DNA from: Castellaniella hirudinis_A
Lineage (GTDB): Bacteria; Pseudomonadota; Gammaproteobacteria; Burkholderiales; Burkholderiaceae_B
Direction: 5' to 3'
DNA length: 64,000 nucleotides
NCBI RefSeq assembly: GCF_047468865.1
Contig: NZ_JBLGTV010000001.1
Coordinates: 186,001-250,000, forward strand
Shown one piece after another: positions 49,481 through 58,221 of the stretch. A model generated the notes under the pieces. It had not been told where the DNA came from. It searched no databases and was given only the letters and a program-made list of their open reading frames with translations. The position numbers were made by a program, and so were the translations under genes. How positions within the stretch are numbered: position 1 is the stretch's first letter; each line of letters begins with the position of its first letter.

Positions 49481-50435
49481 GGGAGGCGAAGTAGTCGCGA
49501 GCGCTGCGCACATCCTGGCGGATGGCGGCGATCAGGGTGGTTAAATCGGGAAAGGATTCCTCGTCGCGCAGAAAACGCAGGAATTCGACGCACACCAGTT
49601 TACCGTAGGCGTCCACCTGCTGATCGAGCAGGTGGGTTTCCAGCAACAGCGGGCCGTCGCGCGTGACTGTGGGGCGCACGCCCAGGCTGGCCACGCCGGG
49701 CAGGGGGGCGGCGGCCAGGCCATGCACCCGCACAATGTAGATGCCCGAACGCGCCGCACAGGGGGCGGGCACCCGCAGGTTCAGGGTGGGAAAGCCCAGG
49801 TCGCGTCCCAGCTTCTGGCCGTGGATCACGTGGCCGGACACCCGGAACGGCGCCCCCAGCAGGCGCTGGCTTTGATCCAGCCGGCCCACGGCCAGCGCGG
49901 TGCGCAGGGCCGAACTGGAAATGCGCTGGCCCTGGCCGTCCAGCACGTCGGCCAGGGTTTGCACGCTGAAGCCGTATTGCCGGCCCATGCGGCGCAGCAG
50001 GTCGATGTCGCCGCTGCGTTTGTGGCCATAGCGGAAATCCTGGCCCACCAGCAGCCAGCGGGTGTTCAGGCCGCGCACCAGCAGGTGCTGGATGAAATCC
50101 TGGGCGCTCATGTCGGCCAGCGCCTGGTTGAAACGCTGGATGACGATTTGCCGCATGCCCTGGTCGGCCAGCCGGTCGATTTTGTCGCGCAGGCTGCTGA
50201 TCTGAGTGGGGATGAGTTCGGTGCGCCCGCCGCGCCGGGCGAAAAAGGCCCTGGGATGGGGGGCGAAGGTCATGACGCTGGGGATCAGATCCTGGGCCAG
50301 GGCGTGGGTGCGCACCTGATCCAGAATGGCTTGATGGCCCAGATGAACCCCATCGAAATTGCCGATGGTCAGGGCGCTGGCGGCGTTGGTGTCGCGCCGG
50401 GGCAGCGTGCGGTACAGGCGAAGGGCGGGTTTCAC
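49470..50435 (-). CDS. ribF: bifunctional riboflavin kinase/FAD synthetase
   Basis: This enzyme makes FMN and FAD from riboflavin. In 321 residues it has an N-terminal adenylyltransferase (IGNFDGVHLGHQ, about 23-34, and VGQDFRYGHKRSGD) and a C-terminal kinase domain (GRDLGFPTLNL, about 195-205). GTG 50435 gives the normal length. Another in-frame GTG at 50480 would add 15 residues, and neither has a strong Shine-Dalgarno sequence. It is divergent from purN. Confidence 0.94.
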   Translation of the reverse strand: MKPALRLYRTLPRRDTNAASALTIGNFDGVHLGHQAILDQVRTHALAQDLIPSVMTFAPHPRAFFARRGGRTELIPTQISSLRDKIDRLADQGMRQIVIQRFNQALADMSAQDFIQHLLVRGLNTRWLLVGQDFRYGHKRSGDIDLLRRMGRQYGFSVQTLADVLDGQGQRISSSALRTALAVGRLDQSQRLLGAPFRVSGHVIHGQKLGRDLGFPTLNLRVPAPCAARSGIYIVRVHGLAAAPLPGVASLGVRPTVTRDGPLLLETHLLDQQVDAYGKLVCVEFLRFLRDEESFPDLTTLIAAIRQDVRSARDYFASHGL

Positions 50436-50515
50436 GTCGGAGAGTTTACAATTAAAGGTTTGGGGTGTTCGAAGCGGCACCCCCGGGCCATGATTTTATG
50501 TCGGAGAACCAACGC

Positions 50516-51187
50516 ATGGAGCATACCCCCGAACGGCCGCTGCGGGTGGCCATCCTGATTTCGGGCCGGGGCTCGAACATGCAGGCCCTGGCGCAGGCCG
50601 TGGCGGCCGAGGCCCTGCCGGTGGACATCTGCACGGTGGTGTCCAACCGCGCGGATGCGGCCGGCCTTGCCTGGGCCCGCGGCCAGGGCTTGCCCGCCGT
50701 GGCCCTGGCGCACCGGGATTACCCCAGCCGCGAGGCCTTCGATGCGGCCTTGCAGGCGCATCTGGACGCCCTGGCCCCCGACTACATCCTGCTGGCCGGC
50801 TTCATGCGGGTGCTGGGGGCCGATTTTGTGCAACATTTTGCCGGCCGCATCATCAATATCCATCCCTCGCTGCTGCCGGCCTTTCCCGGCCTGCACACCC
50901 ACCAGCAAGCCCTTGCCCAGGGGGTGCAGTGGCACGGCTGCACGGTGCATTTCATTACGCCGGTGCTGGATCACGGCCCCATCATCGCCCAGGGGGTCGT
51001 GCCCGTGCGTCACGACGACACCCCCGACGCCCTGGCCGCCCGCCTGCTGCCGATGGAACACCAAGTCTTTGTCCAGACGCTGCGCTGGCTGGCGCAAGGC
51101 CGGGTGCGGCTGCTGGCCGATGGCCGGGTGCGGGTGGCCGACGCGCCGCAGCGCGCCTGGCTGGGCGCCACTTTTTTTGAGTCATAG
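50516..51187 (+). CDS. purN: phosphoribosylglycinamide formyltransferase
   Basis: This purine-synthesis enzyme transfers formyl from 10-formyl-THF to GAR. In 223 residues it has GRGSNM near the start, the catalytic Asn and His in INIHPSLLPAFPG and the Asp in LDHGPIIAQG. ATG 50516 has CGGAGA at about 50502-50507; an in-frame ATG at 50498 would add six residues. The rsmB-type gene begins seven bases after the stop. Confidence 0.95.
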   Translation: MEHTPERPLRVAILISGRGSNMQALAQAVAAEALPVDICTVVSNRADAAGLAWARGQGLPAVALAHRDYPSREAFDAALQAHLDALAPDYILLAGFMRVLGADFVQHFAGRIINIHPSLLPAFPGLHTHQQALAQGVQWHGCTVHFITPVLDHGPIIAQGVVPVRHDDTPDALAARLLPMEHQVFVQTLRWLAQGRVRLLADGRVRVADAPQRAWLGATFFES

Positions 51188-51194
51188 GAACCGC

Positions 51195-52787
51195 ATGAGC
51201 AAGCATGACACCAAGGGCGCCGAGCGCCGCCCGCCCAGTGGGCGCGGGGTACGGCCCCAAGCGGGCCGTGAAAAACCCCAGGGCGGCCAAAAGCCCGCCC
51301 ATCCCCGTTCCGCCGCCCGGCGGGCGGGGCGGGATGCCGCCGCGCAGTCGCCGGCGCGGCCTTATGTGATGGCCGCCGCCCGTATCGAACAGGTGCGCCA
51401 GGTGCTGGGCGAAGTGCTGCAATGGCAGTACCCGGCCGATGCCGTGCTGTCGCATTGGTTTCGCGCCCACAGCAATGCCGGGCTGCGCGATCGCGGCGAA
51501 ATCGCCGAAGCCGTGTTCGACGTGCTGCGCCACCTGCGCCGCTACCGGCAGTTTGCCGAAAGCGGCCAGGGGGCGGCCACCCGGCGGCTGGCGATTCTGG
51601 GCCTGGCGTCGGTCTGGCCCCGATCCACCTTGGACCCCGGCCTGGACGAGCACGAAAAACCCTGGCTGGATCACGTTCAGGGGTTTGCGCTGGACGCCTT
51701 GCCGCCGGGCGTGCGCCACAGCGTGCCCGAATGGCTCGAAACCCGGCTGGCGGCCCTGCCGGATGCGGATGCTTTGCTGCGGGCGCTGAACCAGCCGGCC
51801 CCGCTGGATTTGCGGGTCAATCCCTTCAAGACGGATCGGGATGCGGTCTTGCGGGCCTGGTCCCAGGGGCCGGAGGCCAAGTGGGCCGCCCAGCCCACGC
51901 CGTACTCGCCCTGGGGCCTGCGCATCCAGGGGCGTCCGCCGGTCAATCGCTGGCGCAGCTTCGAGCGCGGCGAAATCGAGGTTCAGGATGAGGGCAGTCA
52001 GCTGCTGGCTGCGCTGGTGGCTCCCAAGCGGGGCGAAATGGTCATTGATTACTGCGCCGGCGCGGGGGGCAAGACCCTGCTGCTGGGGGCCTTGATGCGC
52101 TCGACCGGGCGCTTGTATGCCTTCGACGTGTCGGCCGCCCGGCTGGCGCGCGCCAAGCCGCGCTTTGCCCGCAGCGGCCTGTCCAATATCGTGCCCGTGG
52201 TGATTGCCGAACGTCACGATCAGCGGGTTAAACGTCTGCGCGGCAAGGCCCACCGGGTGCTGGTGGATGCCCCGTGCAGCGGCCTGGGCACGCTGCGCCG
52301 CAATCCCGACCTGAAATGGCGGCAGCACCCGGATACCCTGGCCCAGTTGCTGCTGGCCCAGGCGGCCATTTTGCGCGATGCGGCCGCCTGCGTGCGCCCG
52401 GGCGGGCGGCTGGTCTATGCCAGCTGCAGCCTGCTGCCCGAGGAAAACGAGCAGCAGGTGCAGGCGTTTTTGGCGGACAACCCGGATTTCATCCTGCTGG
52501 ATGCCGGGGCGGTGCTGGCCGACCGGGGCATTGCGTTGCCCTTGTCCGGCCCCATGCTGCGGCTGCGCCCGGACGTGCATGGCACCGATGGGTTTTTTGC
52601 CGCCGTCATGCAGCGCGCCAAGCCGGCGGCCGGCGGCGCCGATGCCGATGCGGCTGTGGACACAAAGGCGGACACGGGGGGCGATGCCGATGCGGCGGTG
52701 GATGCAGCGGCCGACACGGATCGCGCCTTGTCGGCCGATGGCGCGGCTGCCGCGCCCGGCGCGCTGGATCAGTCCGCCGCCGAATAG
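51195..52787 (+). CDS. RsmB/NOP2-type RNA (cytosine-5) methyltransferase
   Basis: This 530-residue S-adenosylmethionine-dependent enzyme probably acts on rRNA. The core has the SAM motif DYCAGAGGKTLLLGA (about 284-298), DAPCSGLGTL (about 359-368) and the nucleophile region YASCSLLPEENE. A NusB-like helical domain precedes it. Both ends are unusual: the first 55 residues are Arg/Gly/Pro-rich, and the last 50 are Ala/Asp repeats (DADAAVD twice). Its stop lies 19 bases inside the convergent acyl-CoA ligase gene. Confidence 0.9.
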   Translation: MSKHDTKGAERRPPSGRGVRPQAGREKPQGGQKPAHPRSAARRAGRDAAAQSPARPYVMAAARIEQVRQVLGEVLQWQYPADAVLSHWFRAHSNAGLRDRGEIAEAVFDVLRHLRRYRQFAESGQGAATRRLAILGLASVWPRSTLDPGLDEHEKPWLDHVQGFALDALPPGVRHSVPEWLETRLAALPDADALLRALNQPAPLDLRVNPFKTDRDAVLRAWSQGPEAKWAAQPTPYSPWGLRIQGRPPVNRWRSFERGEIEVQDEGSQLLAALVAPKRGEMVIDYCAGAGGKTLLLGALMRSTGRLYAFDVSAARLARAKPRFARSGLSNIVPVVIAERHDQRVKRLRGKAHRVLVDAPCSGLGTLRRNPDLKWRQHPDTLAQLLLAQAAILRDAAACVRPGGRLVYASCSLLPEENEQQVQAFLADNPDFILLDAGAVLADRGIALPLSGPMLRLRPDVHGTDGFFAAVMQRAKPAAGGADADAAVDTKADTGGDADAAVDAAADTDRALSADGAAAAPGALDQSAAE

Positions 52788-54322
52788 CGGTCGCGCAGTG
52801 TGCGCTTCAGCAGCTTGCCGGAGGCGTTGCGCGGCATGTCTTCGACAAAGAAGACCTGCTTGGGCACCTTGAACGCCGCCAGGCGTTCGTGGACGTGGGC
52901 GATCAGGTCGCCGGCGCTGGCGCTGGCCCCGTTTTTCAGGGCCACGACAGCCGTCACGGCCTCGATCCAGCGTTCGTCGGGCAGGCCGATCACGGCCACT
53001 TCGGCCACGGCAGGGTGGGTGTACAGGCATTCTTCCACTTCGCGGCTGGCGACCACCACCCCGCCGGTATTGATGATGTCCTTGATGCGGTCGGTGACAT
53101 ACAGGTAGCCGGCCTCGTCCAGGTGGCCCACATCGCCGGAATGGAACCAGCCCCCGGCAAAGGCGGCGGCGGTTTCTTCGGGCTTGTTCCAGTAGCCGCT
53201 CATCAGTTGGGGAGAACGATGCACGATCTCGCCCATGACGCCCGCGGGCTGGTCGTTCAGGTCGGCATCCACGATGCGGGTTTCCACATTGAAGATGGGC
53301 CGCCCGGCGGAGGCGGGCCGTTCGGCGTGGTCTTCGGGACGCAGCACCGTGGCCAGCGGGGCGATTTCGCTTTGCCCATAGCAGTTGTACAACTGCAGGG
53401 CGGGCAGCCGCTGGGCGAGTTCTTGCACGATGGGCACCGGCATGATCGAGGCCCCGTAATAGCCTTTTTGCAGCGAGGCCAGCCGGGCCGGATCAAACGC
53501 CGCGTGACGCAAAAAGGCGATCCAGACGGTGGGCGGCGCAAAGAACGACGTTATCCCCTCGCCGGCGATCAGCTCGAAGCAGCGTTCGGCCTGGGGGGCC
53601 TGGATCAACAAGGTGGCGGCCCCCACCAGCAGCTGCGGCATGACGAACACGTGCATCTGGGCCGAATGATAAAGCGGCAGGGCGGCCAGGGATCGGTCCG
53701 CCGCGCGAATGTCCAAAGCCAGCAGGGTGCTGGTGTATTCCGCCAGCAGGGCGCGGTGGCTCATCATCGCCCCTTTTGGCGCGGCGGTCGTGCCGGATGT
53801 GTACAGCAGCTGGGCGATGTGCGCTTCGGAAAAATCGGCATCGGGCAGGCTTTCCGGGCCGTCGGCTTCGGCCCAGGCCAGGATGTCCGTCCCCTGGCCT
53901 TCGGCCAGCGTGCCGCGCCAGGCGCAGCCGGGGATGTCGCCCAGCGCCTGGATGGCGTCGGCCAGCGCGGCATCGTGAAACAGGGCCTTGGCGCCCGATT
54001 GCTCGACGATATAGCGCAATTCGTCGTTCAGCAGGGCATAGTTGATGGGCACGTGGATCAGGCCCGTTTTGGCGCAGGCCAGCCACAACAGGATGTACGC
54101 ATCCGAGTTGCGTGCGTATGCGGCGACGCGATCCCCCGTTTGCAGGCCCAGGGCCAGCAATTGGTGCGCGACGCGGTTGACCCCGCTTTGCAGCTGGGCG
54201 TATGTCCAGCGCCGGGCTTCGTATTGCAACGCCAGGCGCTGGGGGTTGCGCCGCACGGATCGGTCGAAGGCGTCGCCGATCCGGTTGCGGTGGCTGCGCT
54301 GGATGTCTGGTGAAATCTGCAT
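52769..54322 (-). CDS. acyl-CoA synthetase (AMP-forming)
   Basis: This 517-residue ANL-superfamily ligase activates a carboxylic acid with ATP and CoA. Core motifs are YTSGTTAAPKGAMMSH (about 173-188), YNCYGQSEIAPL, WFHSGDVGHLDE and the catalytic lysine region PRNASGKLLKRTLRD near the C-terminus. AAGGAGA before ATG 54322 fixes the start. It is the last gene of the acyl-CoA dehydrogenase-thiolase-ligase operon. The acid is not identifiable; a short or medium fatty or aromatic acid is possible. Confidence 0.9.
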   Translation of the reverse strand: MQISPDIQRSHRNRIGDAFDRSVRRNPQRLALQYEARRWTYAQLQSGVNRVAHQLLALGLQTGDRVAAYARNSDAYILLWLACAKTGLIHVPINYALLNDELRYIVEQSGAKALFHDAALADAIQALGDIPGCAWRGTLAEGQGTDILAWAEADGPESLPDADFSEAHIAQLLYTSGTTAAPKGAMMSHRALLAEYTSTLLALDIRAADRSLAALPLYHSAQMHVFVMPQLLVGAATLLIQAPQAERCFELIAGEGITSFFAPPTVWIAFLRHAAFDPARLASLQKGYYGASIMPVPIVQELAQRLPALQLYNCYGQSEIAPLATVLRPEDHAERPASAGRPIFNVETRIVDADLNDQPAGVMGEIVHRSPQLMSGYWNKPEETAAAFAGGWFHSGDVGHLDEAGYLYVTDRIKDIINTGGVVVASREVEECLYTHPAVAEVAVIGLPDERWIEAVTAVVALKNGASASAGDLIAHVHERLAAFKVPKQVFFVEDMPRNASGKLLKRTLRDRYSAAD

Positions 54323-54381
54323 GAGGTCTCCTTTTTGGCTTGCTTTTTGGGGGCTTTCCGGGCCGGCGGCCCGTTGGGGGC

Positions 54382-55566
54382 TTACAGGCGCTCGATGACG
54401 GTGGCGGTGGCCATGCCGTGCCCGATGCACATGACTTGCAGGCCGAATTGGCCGTCGCGCCGCGCCAGGCCCGCCAGCATCTTGGCTATCAGGCCGGCCC
54501 CTGTGGCCCCCAGCGGATGGCCGTGCGCGATGGCGCCGCCCCAGGGGTTCAGGCGCTGCCGGTCGGGTTGCAGTTCGCGGGCAAAGCACAGCGCCACGCT
54601 GGCAAAAGCCTCGTTGACTTCGATCCAGTCCATGTCCTGGATGGACAGGCCGGCCTGCCGCAGGGCCTGCCGCGCCGCTGGGACGACCCCCGTCAACTGC
54701 AAAACGGGGTCGGATCCCACCACCACCCGGCTGCGAAAACGGGCCAGGGGCTTGAGGCCCAGGGCGTGCGCGGCGGCCGCGCCGCCGATCAAGACGGCGG
54801 CGGCGCCGTCGGACATCTGGCTGGCGTTGGCGGCGGTGACCCGGCCGCTGTCCGGCGACCGGAAAACCGGGGCCATGCCGCGGATGCGGGCTTCGTCCAC
54901 GGGCACCCGGATGCCTTCGTCGCCAGCCAGCGTGAACGGATCGCCGTCTTTGCCGACCCCGTCGATGGGCAGGATTTCGTGGTGCCAACCCGATTGGCGG
55001 GCCTCGTCCGCCCGCCGGTGGCTTTCCATCGCGTAGTCGTCCATTTCCTGGCGCGATATCCGCCAGGTTTCGGCAATTTTTTCAGCGCTTTCCACCTGGT
55101 GCGGGATGGGGTAGCGGGCCAGCAGGCCGGGGTGCAGGGCATCGAAACCGGTAAAGGGTTTTTGCGGATCCAGGGTCAGATCCAGAAACATGGGCACCCG
55201 GCTCATGCTTTCGACCCCGCAGCCCAGGGCAAAGGCCAGATCGCCGCTGGCCACGGCCTGCGCGGCGGCGTGCACCGCGTACTGGCTGGATCCGCACATG
55301 CGGTTGATGCTGGCCCCCGGGACTGCGGCGGGCAGGCCGGCCAGCAAAGCGGCCTGGCGGGCGATGTTGCCCCCTTGTTCGCCCGCCTGGCTGACGCAGC
55401 CGGCCAGGACGTCGCCCACGCGTTCGCCGGGTACTTGGGCGCGTTGCAGGGCTGCTTGGATGACGGCGGCCAGCAGGGTGTCGGGACGGGTGTGGCGCAG
55501 CGCCCCGTTGCGCCGCCCAAACGGGGTGCGCACGGCGGACAGAATAACGGCTTCATCGGGTTTCAT
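54382..55566 (-). CDS. acetyl-CoA acyltransferase (thiolase)
   Basis: This 394-residue enzyme performs thiolytic cleavage of 3-ketoacyl-CoA. The nucleophile is the Cys of NRMCGSSQ (about 91), and the other active-site residues lie in WIEVNEAFASVA, AHGHPLGATGA and VMCIGHGMA. AAGGATT precedes ATG 55566. It lies 59 bases before the ligase and 68 bases after the acyl-CoA dehydrogenase on the same strand, consistent with a beta-oxidation-type operon. Confidence 0.93.
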   Translation of the reverse strand: MKPDEAVILSAVRTPFGRRNGALRHTRPDTLLAAVIQAALQRAQVPGERVGDVLAGCVSQAGEQGGNIARQAALLAGLPAAVPGASINRMCGSSQYAVHAAAQAVASGDLAFALGCGVESMSRVPMFLDLTLDPQKPFTGFDALHPGLLARYPIPHQVESAEKIAETWRISRQEMDDYAMESHRRADEARQSGWHHEILPIDGVGKDGDPFTLAGDEGIRVPVDEARIRGMAPVFRSPDSGRVTAANASQMSDGAAAVLIGGAAAAHALGLKPLARFRSRVVVGSDPVLQLTGVVPAARQALRQAGLSIQDMDWIEVNEAFASVALCFARELQPDRQRLNPWGGAIAHGHPLGATGAGLIAKMLAGLARRDGQFGLQVMCIGHGMATATVIERL

Positions 55567-55634
55567 GGGAATCCTTGGCGTGGGGCCGGGCGCGCGGATC
55601 AATCGTGCCGGGCGCCCGGTGGGGTGGGATGGGC

Positions 55635-56774
55635 TTAACGCATGCGCTGCAATTCTCGGGCGATGATATTGCGCTGGATTTCGCTGGTGCCTTCGTAGAT
55701 TTGCAGGACTTTGGCATCGCGGAACAATTTTTCGACCGGGTATTCGGTGGAGTACCCCATGCCGCCGAAAACCTGGATGGCTTCGGTGGCGGCCCACATG
55801 GCGGCATCCGCCGCAAAGGCTTTGGCGCAGGCGGCTTCCGTGGTGTTGGGCAGGCCCTGATCCAGCCGCCAGGCGGCCTGGTAGGTCAGCAGCCGCGCCG
55901 CGTCCAGCTTCATGCGCATCTCGGCCAGCTTGTGGGCGACGGCCTGGTGGTCGATCAGGCGTTGGCCCATGCTGCTGCGCTGGGTGGCGTAGGCCAGGGA
56001 TTCGTCCAGACAGCGCTGGATCAGGCCCACGCCAAACGCCGCCACCATGGGCCGGGAATGATCGAAGACCCGCATGGCCAGGGCGAAGCCGTCGCCCGCC
56101 GGCCCCAGCCGCTGGGCTTCGGGCACGAACACGTCATCCAGAAAGACTTCGCAGGTGGGGGCGCAGCGCTGCCCCAGCTTGCTTAACGGGGCGCCGACGC
56201 GCAGCCCCGGGCTGTCGGCCGGGACAATGAAAGCGGACAGCCCCCGATGACCGGCATCGGGGTCGGTTTTGGCGAACACCACTAAAAAATCAGCCCAGTT
56301 GGCGTTGGATATCCAGGTTTTGCCGCCGGATAGCCGATAGCCCCCCGGGGCGGCCTGTGCGCGGGTGCGGATGCCCGCCACATCCGACCCGGCGGCGGGC
56401 TCGGTCAGGGCAAAGCTGGCATAGCCCCCTTGGGCCAGGATGCCCAGGTATTGCCGCTGCTGTTCGGGTGTGCCGCCCAGCAGGATCGGCGCGCTGGCCA
56501 GGGCGTTGATGCACAAGGCCGTGCCGATGCCCAGGCAGGCATGGCAAAAGGCTTCGGTGATCAGCACCAGTTCCAGGCAGCCCAGGCCACCCCCGCCGAC
56601 GGATTCCGGCAGGTGGGCCGACAACAGGCCCAGCGCCTGGGCCTGGTCGTGAATCGGCGCAGGGAATAGGCCGTTTTGGTCAGCCCGGGCAGCGTGTGGC
56701 TGGATTTCCTGGCGGGCGAATTGCCGGGCCAGCGCCTGGATGGCCTGCTGTTCTTCGCTGAGTTGAAAATGCAT
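55635..56774 (-). CDS. acyl-CoA dehydrogenase
   Basis: This 379-residue FAD enzyme introduces the alpha-beta double bond. Motifs include FALTEPAAGSDVAG (about 121-134), KTWISNANWADFLVVFA, and the catalytic glutamate in IYEGTSEIQRNIIARE near the C-terminus. ATG 56774 (MHFQLSEEQQAIQ) matches the usual beginning, and an in-frame start 14 codons upstream is less likely. It is the first gene of the operon, divergent from the AraC regulator by 202 bases. Confidence 0.93.
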   Translation of the reverse strand: MHFQLSEEQQAIQALARQFARQEIQPHAARADQNGLFPAPIHDQAQALGLLSAHLPESVGGGGLGCLELVLITEAFCHACLGIGTALCINALASAPILLGGTPEQQRQYLGILAQGGYASFALTEPAAGSDVAGIRTRAQAAPGGYRLSGGKTWISNANWADFLVVFAKTDPDAGHRGLSAFIVPADSPGLRVGAPLSKLGQRCAPTCEVFLDDVFVPEAQRLGPAGDGFALAMRVFDHSRPMVAAFGVGLIQRCLDESLAYATQRSSMGQRLIDHQAVAHKLAEMRMKLDAARLLTYQAAWRLDQGLPNTTEAACAKAFAADAAMWAATEAIQVFGGMGYSTEYPVEKLFRDAKVLQIYEGTSEIQRNIIARELQRMR

Positions 56775-56976
56775 GTCCGCCTTTCTGTTTTTCAATGAAT
56801 GTCTGGATGCGGGCAAGCCTTCATCCGCGACCGGGTTGGGTTTCCGATATCCATGCTAATCAAGAACCTTGGTTTTGTAGATGGCATAATCAGTCTGATT
56901 ATTGATGTTTTTTGCCAATTTGCCGCCTCCCTAATTCGGTGGGGCCGCGCTGCCCGAAGCGGAGTCCTTTCCCCTC

Positions 56977-58011
56977 ATGACCACAATGCCCGCGACGATG
57001 ACCGTGCCGGTCAGCATGGTGACGGATATGCTGGATCGCCTGGGGATTCCGGCGGACGAGCCCTCCGGGGCCGTGGCCCGGGCGGGGATTGCCCCCGCGT
57101 TGCTGGGGCGGCCCGCCGCGCGGGTGACCGTCGAACAATTCGCGGTGTTTTATCGGGCGCTGGTGCTGCGGTACGACGATGAAACGCCGGGGTTTTTCAC
57201 GCGCCCCCTGCGCAGCGGCACCTTGAAATTCTTGTGCCTGAGCCTGTTGGGCGCCCCCACGCTGCAAGGGGCTTTGCACCGTTTTTGCTGGTTTTTCCGG
57301 CTGGTGCTGGACGACGTGCGCTTTGTGCTGCATGCCGACGGCCGGACGCTGGCGATCAGGCTGGAAGAATGCCATCCCCTGGGGGCCCAGCGGGTGCTGA
57401 TCCTCGAACTCATGCTGCTGCTGGTGCAGGGGGTGTCCTGCTGGCTGGCCGATCAGCGCCTGGCGCTGGATCGGGTGGACGTGGCGTATCCCGCCCCGGC
57501 GCATGCCGGGGAGTACGCCAATATGTATTCGGGGCCGGTTTTTTTCGGCCAGGCCCGCACCCGGCTGGTGTTCCGGCCCGAGGCCCGGGCCCTGCCGGTG
57601 CGCCAGGCCCAAGGGGCGGTATCGGCTTTTCTGCGCCACGCCCCGGTGGATTGGATTCGCCCCGCCATTGGCGAGCGCTCGGTCTCGCATCGGGTGCGCG
57701 ATCTGTTGCAGGCGCAGGCGGCGCCGACGCTGTCCGCGGCCCAGGTGGCCGATCGCCTGCACTTGTCCCCGCGCACCCTGGCGCGGCGGCTGGCCGCCGA
57801 AGGCACGCGCTTCCAGGCCCTGAAAAGCGCCGTCCGGCGCGACATCGCCATCGCCCGCTTGCTGGGCACGCGCCAGCCGGTGGCGCAAATCGGGGCCGAC
57901 CTGGGCTTCGAGGACCCGGCGGCGTTCAACCGCGCCTTTCGGCAGTGGGCGGGGATGACGCCGGGCAGCTATCGCCAGGGACGCCGATCCGAACCCCGGC
58001 ACCCGCGGTGA
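56977..58011 (+). CDS. AraC-family transcriptional regulator
   Basis: This 344-residue regulator has an N-terminal Arabinose_bd-like domain (about 12-200) and a C-terminal AraC helix-turn-helix (about 240-335, AAQVADRLHLSPRTLARRLA and IGADLGFEDPAAFNRAFRQW). It is divergent from the acyl-CoA dehydrogenase operon across 202 bases, so control of that operon is likely (inference). GGAG lies 12 bases before ATG 56977; ATG 56989 is a possible alternative. Confidence 0.9.
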   Translation: MTTMPATMTVPVSMVTDMLDRLGIPADEPSGAVARAGIAPALLGRPAARVTVEQFAVFYRALVLRYDDETPGFFTRPLRSGTLKFLCLSLLGAPTLQGALHRFCWFFRLVLDDVRFVLHADGRTLAIRLEECHPLGAQRVLILELMLLLVQGVSCWLADQRLALDRVDVAYPAPAHAGEYANMYSGPVFFGQARTRLVFRPEARALPVRQAQGAVSAFLRHAPVDWIRPAIGERSVSHRVRDLLQAQAAPTLSAAQVADRLHLSPRTLARRLAAEGTRFQALKSAVRRDIAIARLLGTRQPVAQIGADLGFEDPAAFNRAFRQWAGMTPGSYRQGRRSEPRHPR

Positions 58012-58144
58012 CCGGGCGGGGTTTTTGAAGCGCCCCGCGCTTGGCGGGGCCGGCTTGGCTGGCCGGAAATGGAAGGGTGTTCGCGCCTGGGATATTAATG
58101 TAACTTTAAATCATCCGGGGGCCGACATCCTGTAGAATTTTTTT

Positions 58145-58193
58145 GGCATCACAAAACTTCAGGCATTAAAAAAATTCAGGCATCACAAAACTT
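58145..58193. repeat. direct repeat upstream of the surface-protein gene
   Basis: GGCATCACAAAACTT occurs at 58145-58159 and 58179-58193, with TTCAGGCAT also doubled between them (58158-58166, 58175-58183). It ends 28 bases before the start codon, in an AT-rich leader. TAGAAT at 58133-58138 could be a -10. It may be a regulator or RNA-binding site, or a recent duplication. Confidence 0.6.
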
Positions 58194-58221
58194 GGCCTTG
58201 CCCGACCCGGAGACTGCATCC

